Part shown: positions 8,573-17,091 of the stretch, piece after piece | Layout: every line of letters begins with the position of its first letter | Position numbering within the stretch: position 1 is the first letter of the stretch | Assembly: GCA_016780825.1 (NCBI GenBank) | Contig: JADHLF010000029.1 | Coordinates: forward strand, 1-32,554 | Source: Planktomarina sp. | Lineage (GTDB): Bacteria > Pseudomonadota > Alphaproteobacteria > Rhodobacterales > Rhodobacteraceae | Length of the DNA stretch: 32,554 nucleotides | Reading direction: 5' to 3' | Program-made: the position numbers and the translations under genes | The notes under the pieces: model-generated | The model's database searches: none | Told to the model about the DNA's origin: nothing | What the model saw: only the letters and a program-made list of their open reading frames with translations

Positions 8573-9763
8573 ATGAATTTTCTAATCCCATCAATGCCGC
8601 AGCTGCGCGGCGTGGCTCTATTGGCATTTTGCGCATCAGTGCTTCTGACGGCCTGTGTGTCGCCTTCAGGCGGGCCGATCTCAGGGGGGGGGCTTCGGCT
8701 TGATGGCAGCAAATCCGTACAGGTTGCAGTGCTCTTGCCACTCACCGCGGCCGATGAACGGGTGCAGGAATTGGCGCTCTCCGCGGAGCAAGCGGCGCGT
8801 ATGGCCATGGCCGATCTTGAGGGCCGGGTCGACATGCAGATGCAAGTCTATGACACGGCCGGGCTTGAGACGCAGGCGGCTGAAATGGCTCGGCTTGCGG
8901 TACAAGAGGGCGCGCAGGTGATTGTGGGTCCGCTGTTTGCGGGCGCGGCCAATGCGGCGGGTCTGGCGGTCGCCGGCAGCGGTGTGAGCGTTTTGTCCCT
9001 GTCGAATAATGTCGAGATTGCCGGTGGCAATGTCTATGTCTTGGGCCATACCTTTCAGAACACAGCCGAACATTTGGCGGCCTATGCCTCTGAGCAGGGA
9101 AAATCACGCGCGCTTTTGGTGCATGCCAATACGGTGCCGGGGCGGGCTGGCCGCGATGCGCTTGAGCGGGCCTTGGAGGCGCAGGGCAGTTTCGTGGCCG
9201 GTGTCGAGGGCTATGAATTTACCCAGCAGGATTTGGTCGAGGCGATGAGCCGCGTGGCCGAGCGCAATGAGATCATCGATGCCGATATCGTATTTCTGAC
9301 CGCTGATTACGACGGCGGGTTGCCCTTGATCGCGCAATTGCTGCCAGAGGCTGGGGTGGATCCGAAGCTGGTGCAATATGCCGGTTTGGCGCAGTGGGAC
9401 GCCTTGCCCTCCGCCTTTCACTTGCCTGCGATTCAAGGCGGATGGTTCGCCATGCCGAGCCCGCAGCGCAGTGACCAATTCAAGGCGCGCTTTCAGTCGG
9501 TCTATGGCCGCGCGCCGCATCCCTTGGCCGCCATTGCCTATGACGGTGTGGCGGCGGTGGGGGCCTCGGTGGCCACGGGCAATCGGGATGCGTTGAACCG
9601 CCGGGGTCTGACCTTAAGCAGCGGCTTTCAGGGGGCGGCGGGCATTTTCCGCTTGCGAGAAGATGGCACGGTTGAGCGCGGTCTGGCGGTGGCCACGATT
9701 GAGGGCAATCAAGTCGTGGTGCTGTCGCCGGCTCCGCGCAGCTTTTCCAATATTGGATTTTAG
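8573..9763 (+). CDS. LppC/LpoA-like lipoprotein, penicillin-binding protein activator
   Basis: A 396-aa lipoprotein with a signal peptide ending in the lipobox LLTAC (Cys28), followed by a periplasmic-binding-protein-like fold: VAVLLPLTA at the start of the domain, ALSAEQAARMAMAD, VIVGPLFAGAANAA, VLSLSNN, and a C-terminal AIAYDGVAAV. It corresponds to the C-terminal domain of LpoA, which in gammaproteobacteria activates PBP1A from the outer membrane. The N-terminal helical part of LpoA is absent, as usual in alphaproteobacteria. Start ATG 8573 was chosen because the lipoprotein signal begins there; 8432 would add an implausible tail. It is divergent from rsmI (74-base gap) and followed after 2 bases by glnD. 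Confidence 0.88.
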   Translation: MNFLIPSMPQLRGVALLAFCASVLLTACVSPSGGPISGGGLRLDGSKSVQVAVLLPLTAADERVQELALSAEQAARMAMADLEGRVDMQMQVYDTAGLETQAAEMARLAVQEGAQVIVGPLFAGAANAAGLAVAGSGVSVLSLSNNVEIAGGNVYVLGHTFQNTAEHLAAYASEQGKSRALLVHANTVPGRAGRDALERALEAQGSFVAGVEGYEFTQQDLVEAMSRVAERNEIIDADIVFLTADYDGGLPLIAQLLPEAGVDPKLVQYAGLAQWDALPSAFHLPAIQGGWFAMPSPQRSDQFKARFQSVYGRAPHPLAAIAYDGVAAVGASVATGNRDALNRRGLTLSSGFQGAAGIFRLREDGTVERGLAVATIEGNQVVVLSPAPRSFSNIGF

Positions 9764-9765
9764 GT

Positions 9766-12534
9766 TTGGACCTGTCCCGCCTTTCTGCGCACTCGGATCT
9801 CATTCTGGAGGCGTCTGACATTTTTGACCGAGAGGATGTTGCGGCGCAGATTGACCGCGCGGTGGCCGATCTCAGCGATGCGGCGGCAATCCGGGCGGCT
9901 GTCGTGAGCATCCTGCGCCAGAGCCGAAAAGCAGGGTTGGAGCGGATTTCGACCGCCTTTAAGGCGGCGCCTTTTGCGTCGCAGGCGGCGACCATGAGCT
10001 ATTGCTATTTGACGGATTGCGCGGTGGCGGCGGCCTATGATGCGGCGCTGCGCTATATGCACCCGCGGCAAGCTGCGACCACCTCTGAACAACTGGCGAT
10101 TGTGGCAGTGGGGGGCTATGGCCGGGGCGGCATGGCACCGTTTTCAGATGTCGACTTGCTTTTTGTCATCCCCTATAAAATGACCGCTTGGGCCGAAAGC
10201 GTGATTGAAAGCTTGCTTTATGTGCTTTGGGATTTGCGCCTGAAAGTCGGTCATGCCAGCCGCACGATCCGGGATTGTCTGCGCCTTGCGCGGGAAGATT
10301 ACACCATTCGCACATCTTTGGTTGAGATGCGATTCGTGCTGGGTGAACAGGAGCTGTTTCAGCAGCTGCAAACAAAGCTGCGCGAAAAGCTATTTAAACA
10401 TACCGCAGCGGAATTTACCGAAGCCAAACTTGCGGAACGTGAGGCGCGCCATCTCAAGCAAGGCGGCCAGCGCTATATGGTGGAGCCGAATGTCAAAGAG
10501 GGCAAAGGCGGGCTGCGCGACCTGCAATCTCTCTATTGGATCGAGAAATATATCAACGGCGTATTTCATGCGGAGCAATTGGTGGAAGCGGGCGTGTTCA
10601 GTGCCGAGGAATTCGCCACTTTTGAGGCTGCGCAAAATTTTCTTTGGGCTGTGCGCTGCCATCTCCATTTGATTGCCAATCGTGCGATGGACCAGTTGAC
10701 CTTTGAGTTGCAGGTCGAGGTCGCTGAGGCCATGGGCTATCGAGATCGCGGCGGCCGGCGGGCGGTGGAGCATTTCATGCAGGCCTATTTCCGGCATGCG
10801 ACAAAAGTTGGGGAATTGACTCGCATTTTCCTGACGGCGCTTGAAGCTGCGCAGCTGAAGAAAGAACCCGTCGTGCTGCGGGTTTTGCGCCGAAAGCCGA
10901 AGTTGAAGCCTGGCTTTTGTGTGCGGCAAAACCGGCTGGCTCTGGCCGATCCGGAAGCGTTTTTAAAAGATAAAATGAACCTGCTTCGGATTTTTGAGGA
11001 GGCGATGCGTACGGGCCTGTTGATCCATCCGAATGCGATGCGTTTTCTGTCGGCGAATCTGCATTTGATAGATGGATCGATGCGCAAGTCGGATGAGGCC
11101 GTTCGCATTTTTATCGATATTCTGCTGAAACATGGCAACCCTGAGCGGGGATTGCGGCGCATGAATGAGCTGGGCGTTTTGGCCGCATTTATTCCTGAGT
11201 TTGAACCGATTGTCGCTATGATGCAGTTTAACATGTATCATTCCTACACGGTTGATGAGCACACCATTCAAACGATCAGCCATCTGGCTGCGATTGAGCG
11301 CGGGGAATTGATCGAGGAGCTTCCGGTTGCCAGCGGGATATTGGCCAAGGGGCTGAACCGAAAAGTGCTCTATGTTGCATTGCTGCTGCATGATATTGGC
11401 AAGGGCCGGCCGGAAGATCATTCGGTACTTGGTGCGAAAATTGCCCGTGAAGTGGCGCCGCGTTTGGGGCTCAAGCCCCGCGAGGTGGAGACGGTCGAGT
11501 GGCTGGTGCGGCACCATCTTTTGATGTCCGATATGGCGCAAAAACGCGATATTGCAGATCCGCGTACCGTGCGTGATTTCGCCAAAGCCGTGCAATCGGT
11601 CAAGCGGCTGGATCTTCTGACGGTCTTGACCGTCTGTGACATTTCAGGCGTGGGCCCAGGGGTGTGGAACAATTGGAAAGCCGTGCTGATCCGAGCGTTG
11701 TACCGGCAAACCAAAAGGGCGCTGGAGACCGGGCTGGAAGATCTGAACCGGGAAAACCGCGGCACGGAGGCGAAGAAAAACCTGCGCAAGGCGCTGCCGG
11801 ATTGGTCCAAAGCGGCGCTGCGGCATGAGACGAACCGACATTACCCGCCCTATTGGCAAGGGCTACATGTCACGGCGCATCAGATTTTTGCTCGGCTGCT
11901 TTTGGATATTCCAGAAGATGAAATCCGCATGGATTTGCAGCCTGATGAAGATCGGGACGCAACGCGGATTTGCTTTGCCATGGCCGATCATCCCGGGGTG
12001 TTCAGCCGGATGTGCGGCGCTTTGGCCTTGAGCGGGGCGAATGTGGTCGACGCGCGCACCTTCACCAGCAAGGACGGCTACGCCACAGCGGTCTTTTGGG
12101 TGCAGGATGCGGAAGGTCATCCCTATAAGGACCTGCGCCTTGGCCGTTTGGAAAAGATGATTAATCAGACCCTGCAAGGTACGCTTGTGGCGCGTGAGGC
12201 CATCCAATCGCGCGATAAAATCAACAAACGTGAGCGGGCGTTCCAAGTGCCCACCTCGATCAGTTTCGACAATGAAGGCTCTGAAATATACACCATCATT
12301 GAGGTCGATACCCGCGATCGTCTCGGCGTGTTGTATGACCTGACCCGTACGCTGGCGGCGGCCAATGTGAATATCTCAAGCGCGGTGATTGCCACCTATG
12401 GTGAACAGGTGGTTGATACATTCTACGTCAAAGACATGTTTGGGCTGAAGCTACATTCCAAGACCAAGCGCGACAGTTTGGAGCAAAAACTGCGGGAGGC
12501 TTTAAAGCAAGGTGCGACGAGGGCGCTATCATGA
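9766..12534 (+). CDS. glnD: [protein-PII] uridylyltransferase / uridylyl-removing enzyme
   Basis: Bifunctional glutamine sensor that uridylylates PII when glutamine is low and de-uridylylates it when high. The 922 aa show the full domain order: nucleotidyltransferase with VGGYGRGGMAPFSDVDLLFV (about 113-132), the helical YMVEPNVKEGKGGLRDLQ region (about 240), the HD domain with LLHDIGKG (about 540) and VRHHLLMSDMAQ, and two ACT domains (about 733 and 843). The start is a TTG at 9766, two bases after the lipoprotein stop; no in-frame ATG or GTG is better placed, so translation probably depends on coupling to the upstream gene. Its stop overlaps the murJ start (ATGA). Confidence 0.95.
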   Translation: MDLSRLSAHSDLILEASDIFDREDVAAQIDRAVADLSDAAAIRAAVVSILRQSRKAGLERISTAFKAAPFASQAATMSYCYLTDCAVAAAYDAALRYMHPRQAATTSEQLAIVAVGGYGRGGMAPFSDVDLLFVIPYKMTAWAESVIESLLYVLWDLRLKVGHASRTIRDCLRLAREDYTIRTSLVEMRFVLGEQELFQQLQTKLREKLFKHTAAEFTEAKLAEREARHLKQGGQRYMVEPNVKEGKGGLRDLQSLYWIEKYINGVFHAEQLVEAGVFSAEEFATFEAAQNFLWAVRCHLHLIANRAMDQLTFELQVEVAEAMGYRDRGGRRAVEHFMQAYFRHATKVGELTRIFLTALEAAQLKKEPVVLRVLRRKPKLKPGFCVRQNRLALADPEAFLKDKMNLLRIFEEAMRTGLLIHPNAMRFLSANLHLIDGSMRKSDEAVRIFIDILLKHGNPERGLRRMNELGVLAAFIPEFEPIVAMMQFNMYHSYTVDEHTIQTISHLAAIERGELIEELPVASGILAKGLNRKVLYVALLLHDIGKGRPEDHSVLGAKIAREVAPRLGLKPREVETVEWLVRHHLLMSDMAQKRDIADPRTVRDFAKAVQSVKRLDLLTVLTVCDISGVGPGVWNNWKAVLIRALYRQTKRALETGLEDLNRENRGTEAKKNLRKALPDWSKAALRHETNRHYPPYWQGLHVTAHQIFARLLLDIPEDEIRMDLQPDEDRDATRICFAMADHPGVFSRMCGALALSGANVVDARTFTSKDGYATAVFWVQDAEGHPYKDLRLGRLEKMINQTLQGTLVAREAIQSRDKINKRERAFQVPTSISFDNEGSEIYTIIEVDTRDRLGVLYDLTRTLAAANVNISSAVIATYGEQVVDTFYVKDMFGLKLHSKTKRDSLEQKLREALKQGATRALS

Positions 12535-14069
12535 CCATGATGCGGGGGGTCTTTACGGTCGGGTTTTGGACCTTAGTTTCGCGCGTCATGGGGTTTTTGC
12601 GCGATGTTTTGATCGCCGGCGCTCTGGGCGCCTCGCCGGTGGCGGAGGCGTTTTTTCTGGCCTTCTCTTTGCCCAATCTGTTCCGTAGGTTTTTTGCCGA
12701 AGGCGCGTTTAATATCGCCTTCGTACCCATGTTTTCAAAAAAGCTCGCCTCGGATGATGGGCCGCTGAGCTTTGCGCGGGACGCGCTGTCGATGTTGGCG
12801 CTGGTGCTTGTTGTGCTGAACGCGCTGGCCATGCTGTTGATGCCCTATTTGGTTTGGGCCATGGCAAGCGGCTTTGTCGGCGACGCGCGCTTTGATCTGA
12901 CTGTGCTATTTGGTCGGATTGCCTTTCCCTATATTCTGTTCATTTCACTAGCCGCTTTGATTTCGGGTGTGCTCAACGCGGCCGGGCGGTTCGTAGCGGC
13001 TGCGGCAGCGCCTGTTTTGCTGAATATTTGCTTTATTTTGGCCTTATTTGCGGCGCAATGGCTCGGCTGGGATATCGGCTTGACCCTGGCGTGGAGCGTG
13101 CCTTTGGCTGGGATTGCGCAACTGGCTGTGCTCTGGGTCGCGGCGCTTCGGGCGGGGTTCAGGCTGTTGCCACGCTGGCCGAAAATGACGCCCGAGCTCA
13201 AGCGTTTGGCGATAATAGCAGCCCCTGCCGCGCTGGCTGGCGGGGTAGTGCAGGTTAATTTGCTGGTCGGTCGGCAGATTGCCAGTTATTTTGAAGGGGC
13301 GAATGCCTGGCTTTACTATGCGGATCGCTTGTATCAATTGCCGCTGGGTGTGGTGGGGGTGGCCATTGGTGTTGTGCTCTTGCCGGAGTTGTCGCGCCGG
13401 CTGCGCATTGGGGATAAGGTGGGCGGGCAGGAGGCTTTTAATCGCGCCGCAGAGCTCTCTTTGCTTTTGACCATTCCTTGCACGGTCGCCTTGGTTGTGA
13501 TCCCTTCGGCATTGGTTTCAGTCTTGTTCGAACGCGGGGCGTTTGTGGCCAGTGATACGCAAGCCACGGCTTTGGCCACTGCGATTTACGGCTTGGGCCT
13601 GCCGGCCTTTGTATTGCAAAAGCTCTATCAGCCAGTATTTTTCGCCCGCGAAGACACGCGGTCGCCATTTTACTTTGCGCTTGTCGCATTGGTGGTTAAT
13701 GCGGTGGTTGCGATTGGTTTGAGCCGATATATCGGGTTTACAGCCGCAGCCTATGGGGCAACTTGTGCCGGTTGGGCCATGCTGGCTTGCCTGTGGTGGG
13801 GCGCGCAGCGGTTTGGTTCCGCGGCAAGCTGGGATGCGCAGCTGCGCAAAAGATCTGTCCGCATTCTTATGGCCAGTTTGGGGATGGGCGTGGTGGTTTG
13901 GGTCACCGCCGGTGCTTTAGAACCTGTTTTGCGCATGGACGGTTTGCGCCTGCTCGGCTTGGTTGTGATCTTATTGGTGGCGGTCGTCAGCTACAGTCTG
14001 GCCGGTCGCCTGCTGGGAGCCTTTAGCCTTGCCGAATTGCGCCAAATGATACGCCGCCGGGCCGATTGA
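12531..14069 (+). CDS. murJ: lipid II flippase MurJ
   Basis: Integral membrane MOP-superfamily flippase that moves lipid II across the inner membrane for peptidoglycan synthesis. The 512 aa are rich in hydrophobic helices (about 14 expected). The N-terminal signature GFWTLVSRVMGFLRDVLIA and AFFLAFSLPNLFRRFFAEGAFNIAFVPMF is very characteristic, with the Arg-rich cavity residues retained. The ATG overlaps the glnD stop. The glnD-murJ-trpS neighbourhood is a conserved alphaproteobacterial order. It converges with the rhomboid-like gene across 16 bases. Confidence 0.96.
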   Translation: MTMMRGVFTVGFWTLVSRVMGFLRDVLIAGALGASPVAEAFFLAFSLPNLFRRFFAEGAFNIAFVPMFSKKLASDDGPLSFARDALSMLALVLVVLNALAMLLMPYLVWAMASGFVGDARFDLTVLFGRIAFPYILFISLAALISGVLNAAGRFVAAAAAPVLLNICFILALFAAQWLGWDIGLTLAWSVPLAGIAQLAVLWVAALRAGFRLLPRWPKMTPELKRLAIIAAPAALAGGVVQVNLLVGRQIASYFEGANAWLYYADRLYQLPLGVVGVAIGVVLLPELSRRLRIGDKVGGQEAFNRAAELSLLLTIPCTVALVVIPSALVSVLFERGAFVASDTQATALATAIYGLGLPAFVLQKLYQPVFFAREDTRSPFYFALVALVVNAVVAIGLSRYIGFTAAAYGATCAGWAMLACLWWGAQRFGSAASWDAQLRKRSVRILMASLGMGVVVWVTAGALEPVLRMDGLRLLGLVVILLVAVVSYSLAGRLLGAFSLAELRQMIRRRAD

Positions 14070-14085
14070 TCGGTGATATGCGGGG

Positions 14086-14760
14086 TCAATGACGCCGAAA
14101 TTTCGCCAAGAGACTGGCAATCCCGCCGGGCTGAATCAAAGCGGCTGAGATAAATCCTGCGACCGCCGCACAAAGCTCAGCGACCCAAAACGGCTGTCCA
14201 CTGTTGAACACAGAAAAGCTGATGTTGATCGCCATTAAAAGCCCGAGCATGCGAAAGGCGCGCAATTGGTGGCTGAGCAGGCCCTCCGCACGGCTAAATA
14301 GCACGAAGCTAAAGCCGCCGATCAACCCATAGGCTGGCGGGTGGCCGCCAAAGAGCGGATATGTGCTTGAGGTGAACTGGGCGTATCCAAGGGCGGCGCA
14401 TACCGAAGAGATGCCGAAAATCGCGAACACAGCCGTGTTGCCCAAGATCTCGCCCACGAATTTCCCCAGGGCCAAAATCAATACCGAGGCCAAAATGGAC
14501 TGCATAACGGCGGCATGAACGAACGGATAGGTGAGCATGCGCCAAAATAATTCGGGCTGCCAAATACCAGCCGATAAGGCGCGTTCAAACCCCTCTGGGA
14601 GGAATGCAAATTGCCGAATGAGGCTGATGCGGGCATCAAATTGTCCCCACAGCTGCGCCTCGGCCCCGGCGATATAGGCCTCGCCGATCACCACCGCCAA
14701 AAACAAGACAATCACCGCCGGCGGTAGGGGATTGACGGCGGGGGGAGGGGAGTCGGACAT
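14086..14760 (-). CDS. rhomboid-like membrane protein lacking catalytic Ser and His
   Basis: A 224-aa protein with about six hydrophobic segments, clearly of rhomboid layout: ending of TM1 near residue 25, TYPFVHAAVMQSILASVLILALG (77-99), FVGEILGNTAVFAIFGISSV, and PPAYGLIGGFSFVLF (141-155). In active rhomboids the corresponding loop is GxSG; here it is PAYG, with Tyr144 in the Ser position. The last helix, which should carry His (AHxGG), reads FWVAELCAAVAGF (191-203) with no His. It is therefore predicted to be proteolytically inactive, possibly an iRhom/derlin-like binding protein, though this is inference. It lies between murJ and trpS, transcribed divergently from trpS. Confidence 0.8.
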   Translation of the reverse strand: MSDSPPPAVNPLPPAVIVLFLAVVIGEAYIAGAEAQLWGQFDARISLIRQFAFLPEGFERALSAGIWQPELFWRMLTYPFVHAAVMQSILASVLILALGKFVGEILGNTAVFAIFGISSVCAALGYAQFTSSTYPLFGGHPPAYGLIGGFSFVLFSRAEGLLSHQLRAFRMLGLLMAINISFSVFNSGQPFWVAELCAAVAGFISAALIQPGGIASLLAKFRRH

Positions 14761-14771
14761 GGTGTGCTTCC

Positions 14772-14800
14772 TTGACGGCTTCGGCCTTGCTCATTATGCG
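14772..14800 (+). promoter_or_regulatory. sigma70-type promoter for trpS
   Basis: TTGACG (14772-14777) and TATGCG (14795-14800) are separated by 17 bases, in the 73-base gap between the divergent rhomboid-like and trpS genes, about 34 bases before the trpS ATG. Confidence 0.5.
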
Positions 14801-14833
14801 ATGTGAGGACTGAATTCTAGAGCTGAGGCCCCC

Positions 14834-15850
14834 ATGACCGAAAAGTTTGTTCCGCGCGTATTTTCTGGAATCCAACCCTCGGGTGGGCTGACCTTGGGCA
14901 ATTACCTGGGCGCGATGAAGCGATTTGTCGATATGCAGGAGGATGGTGGATTTGAAACTGTTTATTGCATGGTTGATCTGCATGCGATCACGGTCTGGCA
15001 AAATCCAGCGGACCTGCGCCGCAATACGCGTGAGCTCTGCGCCGGCTTCATAGCCGCAGGCATAGATCCGGAAAAATCCATTTTGTTCAATCAAAGCCAG
15101 GTCCCTGAACACGCCCAGCTGGGCTGGATTTTCAACTGTGTGGCGCGCATGGGCTGGATGAAGCGCATGACACAGTGGAAAGACAAGGCGGGCAAGAACA
15201 GTGAGAATGCCTCGCTTGGTCTTTTTGGCTATCCCGCATTGATGGCGGCGGATATTTTGATTTATCACGCCACGCATGTGCCTGTGGGCGAAGATCAAAA
15301 GCAGCATCTGGAGCTGACGCGCGACATTGCGACTAAGTTTAACAATGATTTTGGCGTAGACTTCTTCCCGATCCCGGAACCGGTGATTGAGGGGGCCGCC
15401 ACGCGGGTTATGAGCCTGCGCGATGGCACAAAGAAAATGTCCAAGTCAGACCCCAGTGATATGAGCCGATTGAACATGACCGATGATGCGGATGCTTTGG
15501 CCAAGAAAATCAAAAAGGCGAAAACCGATGCCGAAGCTTTGCCCGAAACGCTCGAGGGGTTGAACGGCCGGCCAGAGGCGCGCAATCTGGTCAATATCTA
15601 TGCGGCGCTCAATGAGATGACACCGCAGGCTGTGATTGATGAATTTGCCGGGCAGCAATTTGGGTCATTCAAACCAAAGCTTGCCGATTTGGCCGTCGCA
15701 AAACTGGCACCGATTTCCAGCGAAATGTCGCGGCTGATGCAAGAGCCCGATGAGATTGACCGTATTTTGGCCCATGGCGCCGAACGCGGCCGGGCACTGG
15801 CCGCTCCGATCTTGCAGCAAACCTATGATATCGTCGGCATGTTGCGCTAG
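14834..15850 (+). CDS. trpS: tryptophanyl-tRNA synthetase
   Basis: Class I aminoacyl-tRNA synthetase that charges tRNA-Trp. The 338 aa match the bacterial family length. The HIGH-equivalent PSGGLTLGNYLGAM starts near residue 15, the Trp-pocket sequence VYCMVDLHAIT follows at about 43-53, and KMSKS lies near residue 202 (KKMSKSD). The start ATG 14834 has GAGG just upstream. It is the first gene of a plus-strand stretch; the next gene, a universal stress protein, follows after 133 bases that hold a probable terminator. Confidence 0.96.
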   Translation: MTEKFVPRVFSGIQPSGGLTLGNYLGAMKRFVDMQEDGGFETVYCMVDLHAITVWQNPADLRRNTRELCAGFIAAGIDPEKSILFNQSQVPEHAQLGWIFNCVARMGWMKRMTQWKDKAGKNSENASLGLFGYPALMAADILIYHATHVPVGEDQKQHLELTRDIATKFNNDFGVDFFPIPEPVIEGAATRVMSLRDGTKKMSKSDPSDMSRLNMTDDADALAKKIKKAKTDAEALPETLEGLNGRPEARNLVNIYAALNEMTPQAVIDEFAGQQFGSFKPKLADLAVAKLAPISSEMSRLMQEPDEIDRILAHGAERGRALAAPILQQTYDIVGMLR

Positions 15851-15862
15851 GGTCCTGATTTT

Positions 15863-15888
15863 GAGCCCGCGCCTTAGTGCGTGGGTTT
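15863..15888 (+). terminator. probable rho-independent terminator after trpS
   Basis: Arms CCCGCGC (15866-15872) and GCGTGGG (15879-15885) pair with one G-T wobble around the six-base loop CTTAGT, 13 bases after the trpS stop. The T tract is short (TTT), so termination may be inefficient. Confidence 0.4.
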
Positions 15889-15983
15889 GCGCAGCCTAGG
15901 CCATATTATTTGATCGGCGCCGTAATTTGGCGTTGCGGGCGGAGGCGGCTGCGGGCATGATGCGGATCGAATGGAGGCCTGTG

Positions 15984-16439
15984 ATGCGTAAATTTATGGT
16001 TGTGCTGGACAATTCTACCGAATGTTTGAACGCGATGCGCTTTGCGGCCATGCGGGCGCAAAACACGGGCGCGCGGGTGGAAATTCTCGCGGTTATTCCA
16101 CCTGAGGAATTCAATCACTGGATTGGAGTTGGGGAAATCATGCGCGAAGAGGCCCGCGAGCGCATTGAGGCGCATTACGAGGTCTTTGCCAAGTGGATGC
16201 GAGAGAAACATGGGGTTGATCCCGAGCTGGTGATTCGCGAAGGCGAGGTTGTCCCGGAAATCTTGTCACAAATTCGCGATGACGCCGAAGTGGACATTCT
16301 GGTGTTGGGCGCTGCGACAGATCGTAAAGGACCGGGGCCCTTGGTCACGCAATTGTCAAAATCTTCCGGCAGTTTGGATGTGCCGATTGTGATTGTGCCA
16401 GGCTCTTTAAGCAAAGAACAATTAGAAGCTTTGAGCTAG
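15984..16439 (+). CDS. universal stress protein family (UspA) protein
   Basis: A single-domain UspA-fold protein of 151 aa. It begins with the beta-1 strand FMVVLDNSTECLNAMRFAAMRA, has FNHWIGVGEIMREEARERIEAHYEVF in the middle, and ends with DILVLGAATDRKGPGPLVTQL followed by VPIVIVPG, where the typical ATP-binding Gly-x2-Gly-x9-Gly-Ser/Thr pattern is only partly preserved. Start ATG 15984 was chosen because GGAGG lies 7 bases upstream and MRKF matches relatives; an upstream reading to 15927 adds nothing recognisable. Its cellular role is unknown. It sits just before the iron-box controlled Nfu gene. Confidence 0.85.
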   Translation: MRKFMVVLDNSTECLNAMRFAAMRAQNTGARVEILAVIPPEEFNHWIGVGEIMREEARERIEAHYEVFAKWMREKHGVDPELVIREGEVVPEILSQIRDDAEVDILVLGAATDRKGPGPLVTQLSKSSGSLDVPIVIVPGSLSKEQLEALS

Positions 16440-16451
16440 TGCGGCTCATAG

Positions 16452-16466
16452 TTAGAATAATTCTAA
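16452..16466. promoter_or_regulatory. Irr-type iron control element (ICE-like palindrome)
   Basis: TTAGAATAATTCTAA is a perfect 15-bp palindrome (centre base T). It fits the ICE-box type, TTAGAA-N3-TTCTAA, recognised by the heme-sensing Fur-family regulator Irr of alphaproteobacteria. It lies 4 bases upstream of the -35 of the nfuA promoter, centred about 47 bases before the expected transcription start. That Irr binds here is inference. Confidence 0.65.
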
Positions 16467-16470
16467 AAAC

Positions 16471-16499
16471 TTGACATTGAACGGGCTGTAGCACATATT
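16471..16499 (+). promoter_or_regulatory. sigma70-type promoter for nfuA
   Basis: A perfect -35 TTGACA (16471-16476) is followed after 17 bases by CATATT (16494-16499), 28 bases before the ATG at 16528. The ICE-like palindrome abuts it on the upstream side. Confidence 0.6.
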
Positions 16500-16527
16500 T
16501 GCGGCACGATAACCGGAAGGCATCTGC

Positions 16528-17091
16528 ATGTTCATTCAAACTGAGAGTACCCCAAACCCTGCAACGCTGAAATTTTTGCCCGGGCAATCTGTCATGGACA
16601 TGGGCACGGCAGATTTCCCATCGGCCGAGAGCGCCTCTGCTAGCCCCTTGGCGCAGCGGTTGTTCGCTGTTGCGGGCACGACGGGCGTGTTTTTGGGCTC
16701 TGATTTTGTCACGGTGACCAAAACGGATGACATGGAGTGGGATCATATCAAGCCGGCTTTGTTGGGCGCGATTATGGAGCATTTCCAATCTGGCGCGCCG
16801 GTGTTGTCGGACGGTCAATCTGGCGCGGTTGCGCAGGGCGATTATGATGCGGCCGATGAATCCATTGTGGTTCAGATCAAAGAGCTTTTGGACACGCGCG
16901 TGCGTCCGGCGGTGGCGCAAGATGGCGGCGATATCACCTTTCATGGTTTTGACCGGGGCATCGTTTACCTGCATATGAAAGGCGCTTGTGCGGGTTGCCC
17001 CTCGTCAACTCTGACGCTTAAAATGGGCATTGAGAATTTGCTGCGCCATTACATCCCTGAAGTGGTCGAAGTGCGCCCTGTTGCCGCCTAA
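16528..17091 (+). CDS. nfuA: NifU/Nfu-family Fe-S cluster carrier protein
   Basis: A 187-aa carrier for [4Fe-4S] cluster delivery to target enzymes. The N-terminal Nfu domain begins MFIQTESTPNPATLKFLPG and runs to about residue 90. The C-terminal NifU-like domain (about 113-187) carries the cluster-ligating CxxC motif in KGACAGCPSSTLTLK, Cys154 and Cys157. GGAAGG upstream is a good ribosome binding site. The gene has its own promoter and an Irr-type box, so its expression is probably tied to iron/heme status. rimI starts inside its last codons. Confidence 0.93.
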   Translation: MFIQTESTPNPATLKFLPGQSVMDMGTADFPSAESASASPLAQRLFAVAGTTGVFLGSDFVTVTKTDDMEWDHIKPALLGAIMEHFQSGAPVLSDGQSGAVAQGDYDAADESIVVQIKELLDTRVRPAVAQDGGDITFHGFDRGIVYLHMKGACAGCPSSTLTLKMGIENLLRHYIPEVVEVRPVAA

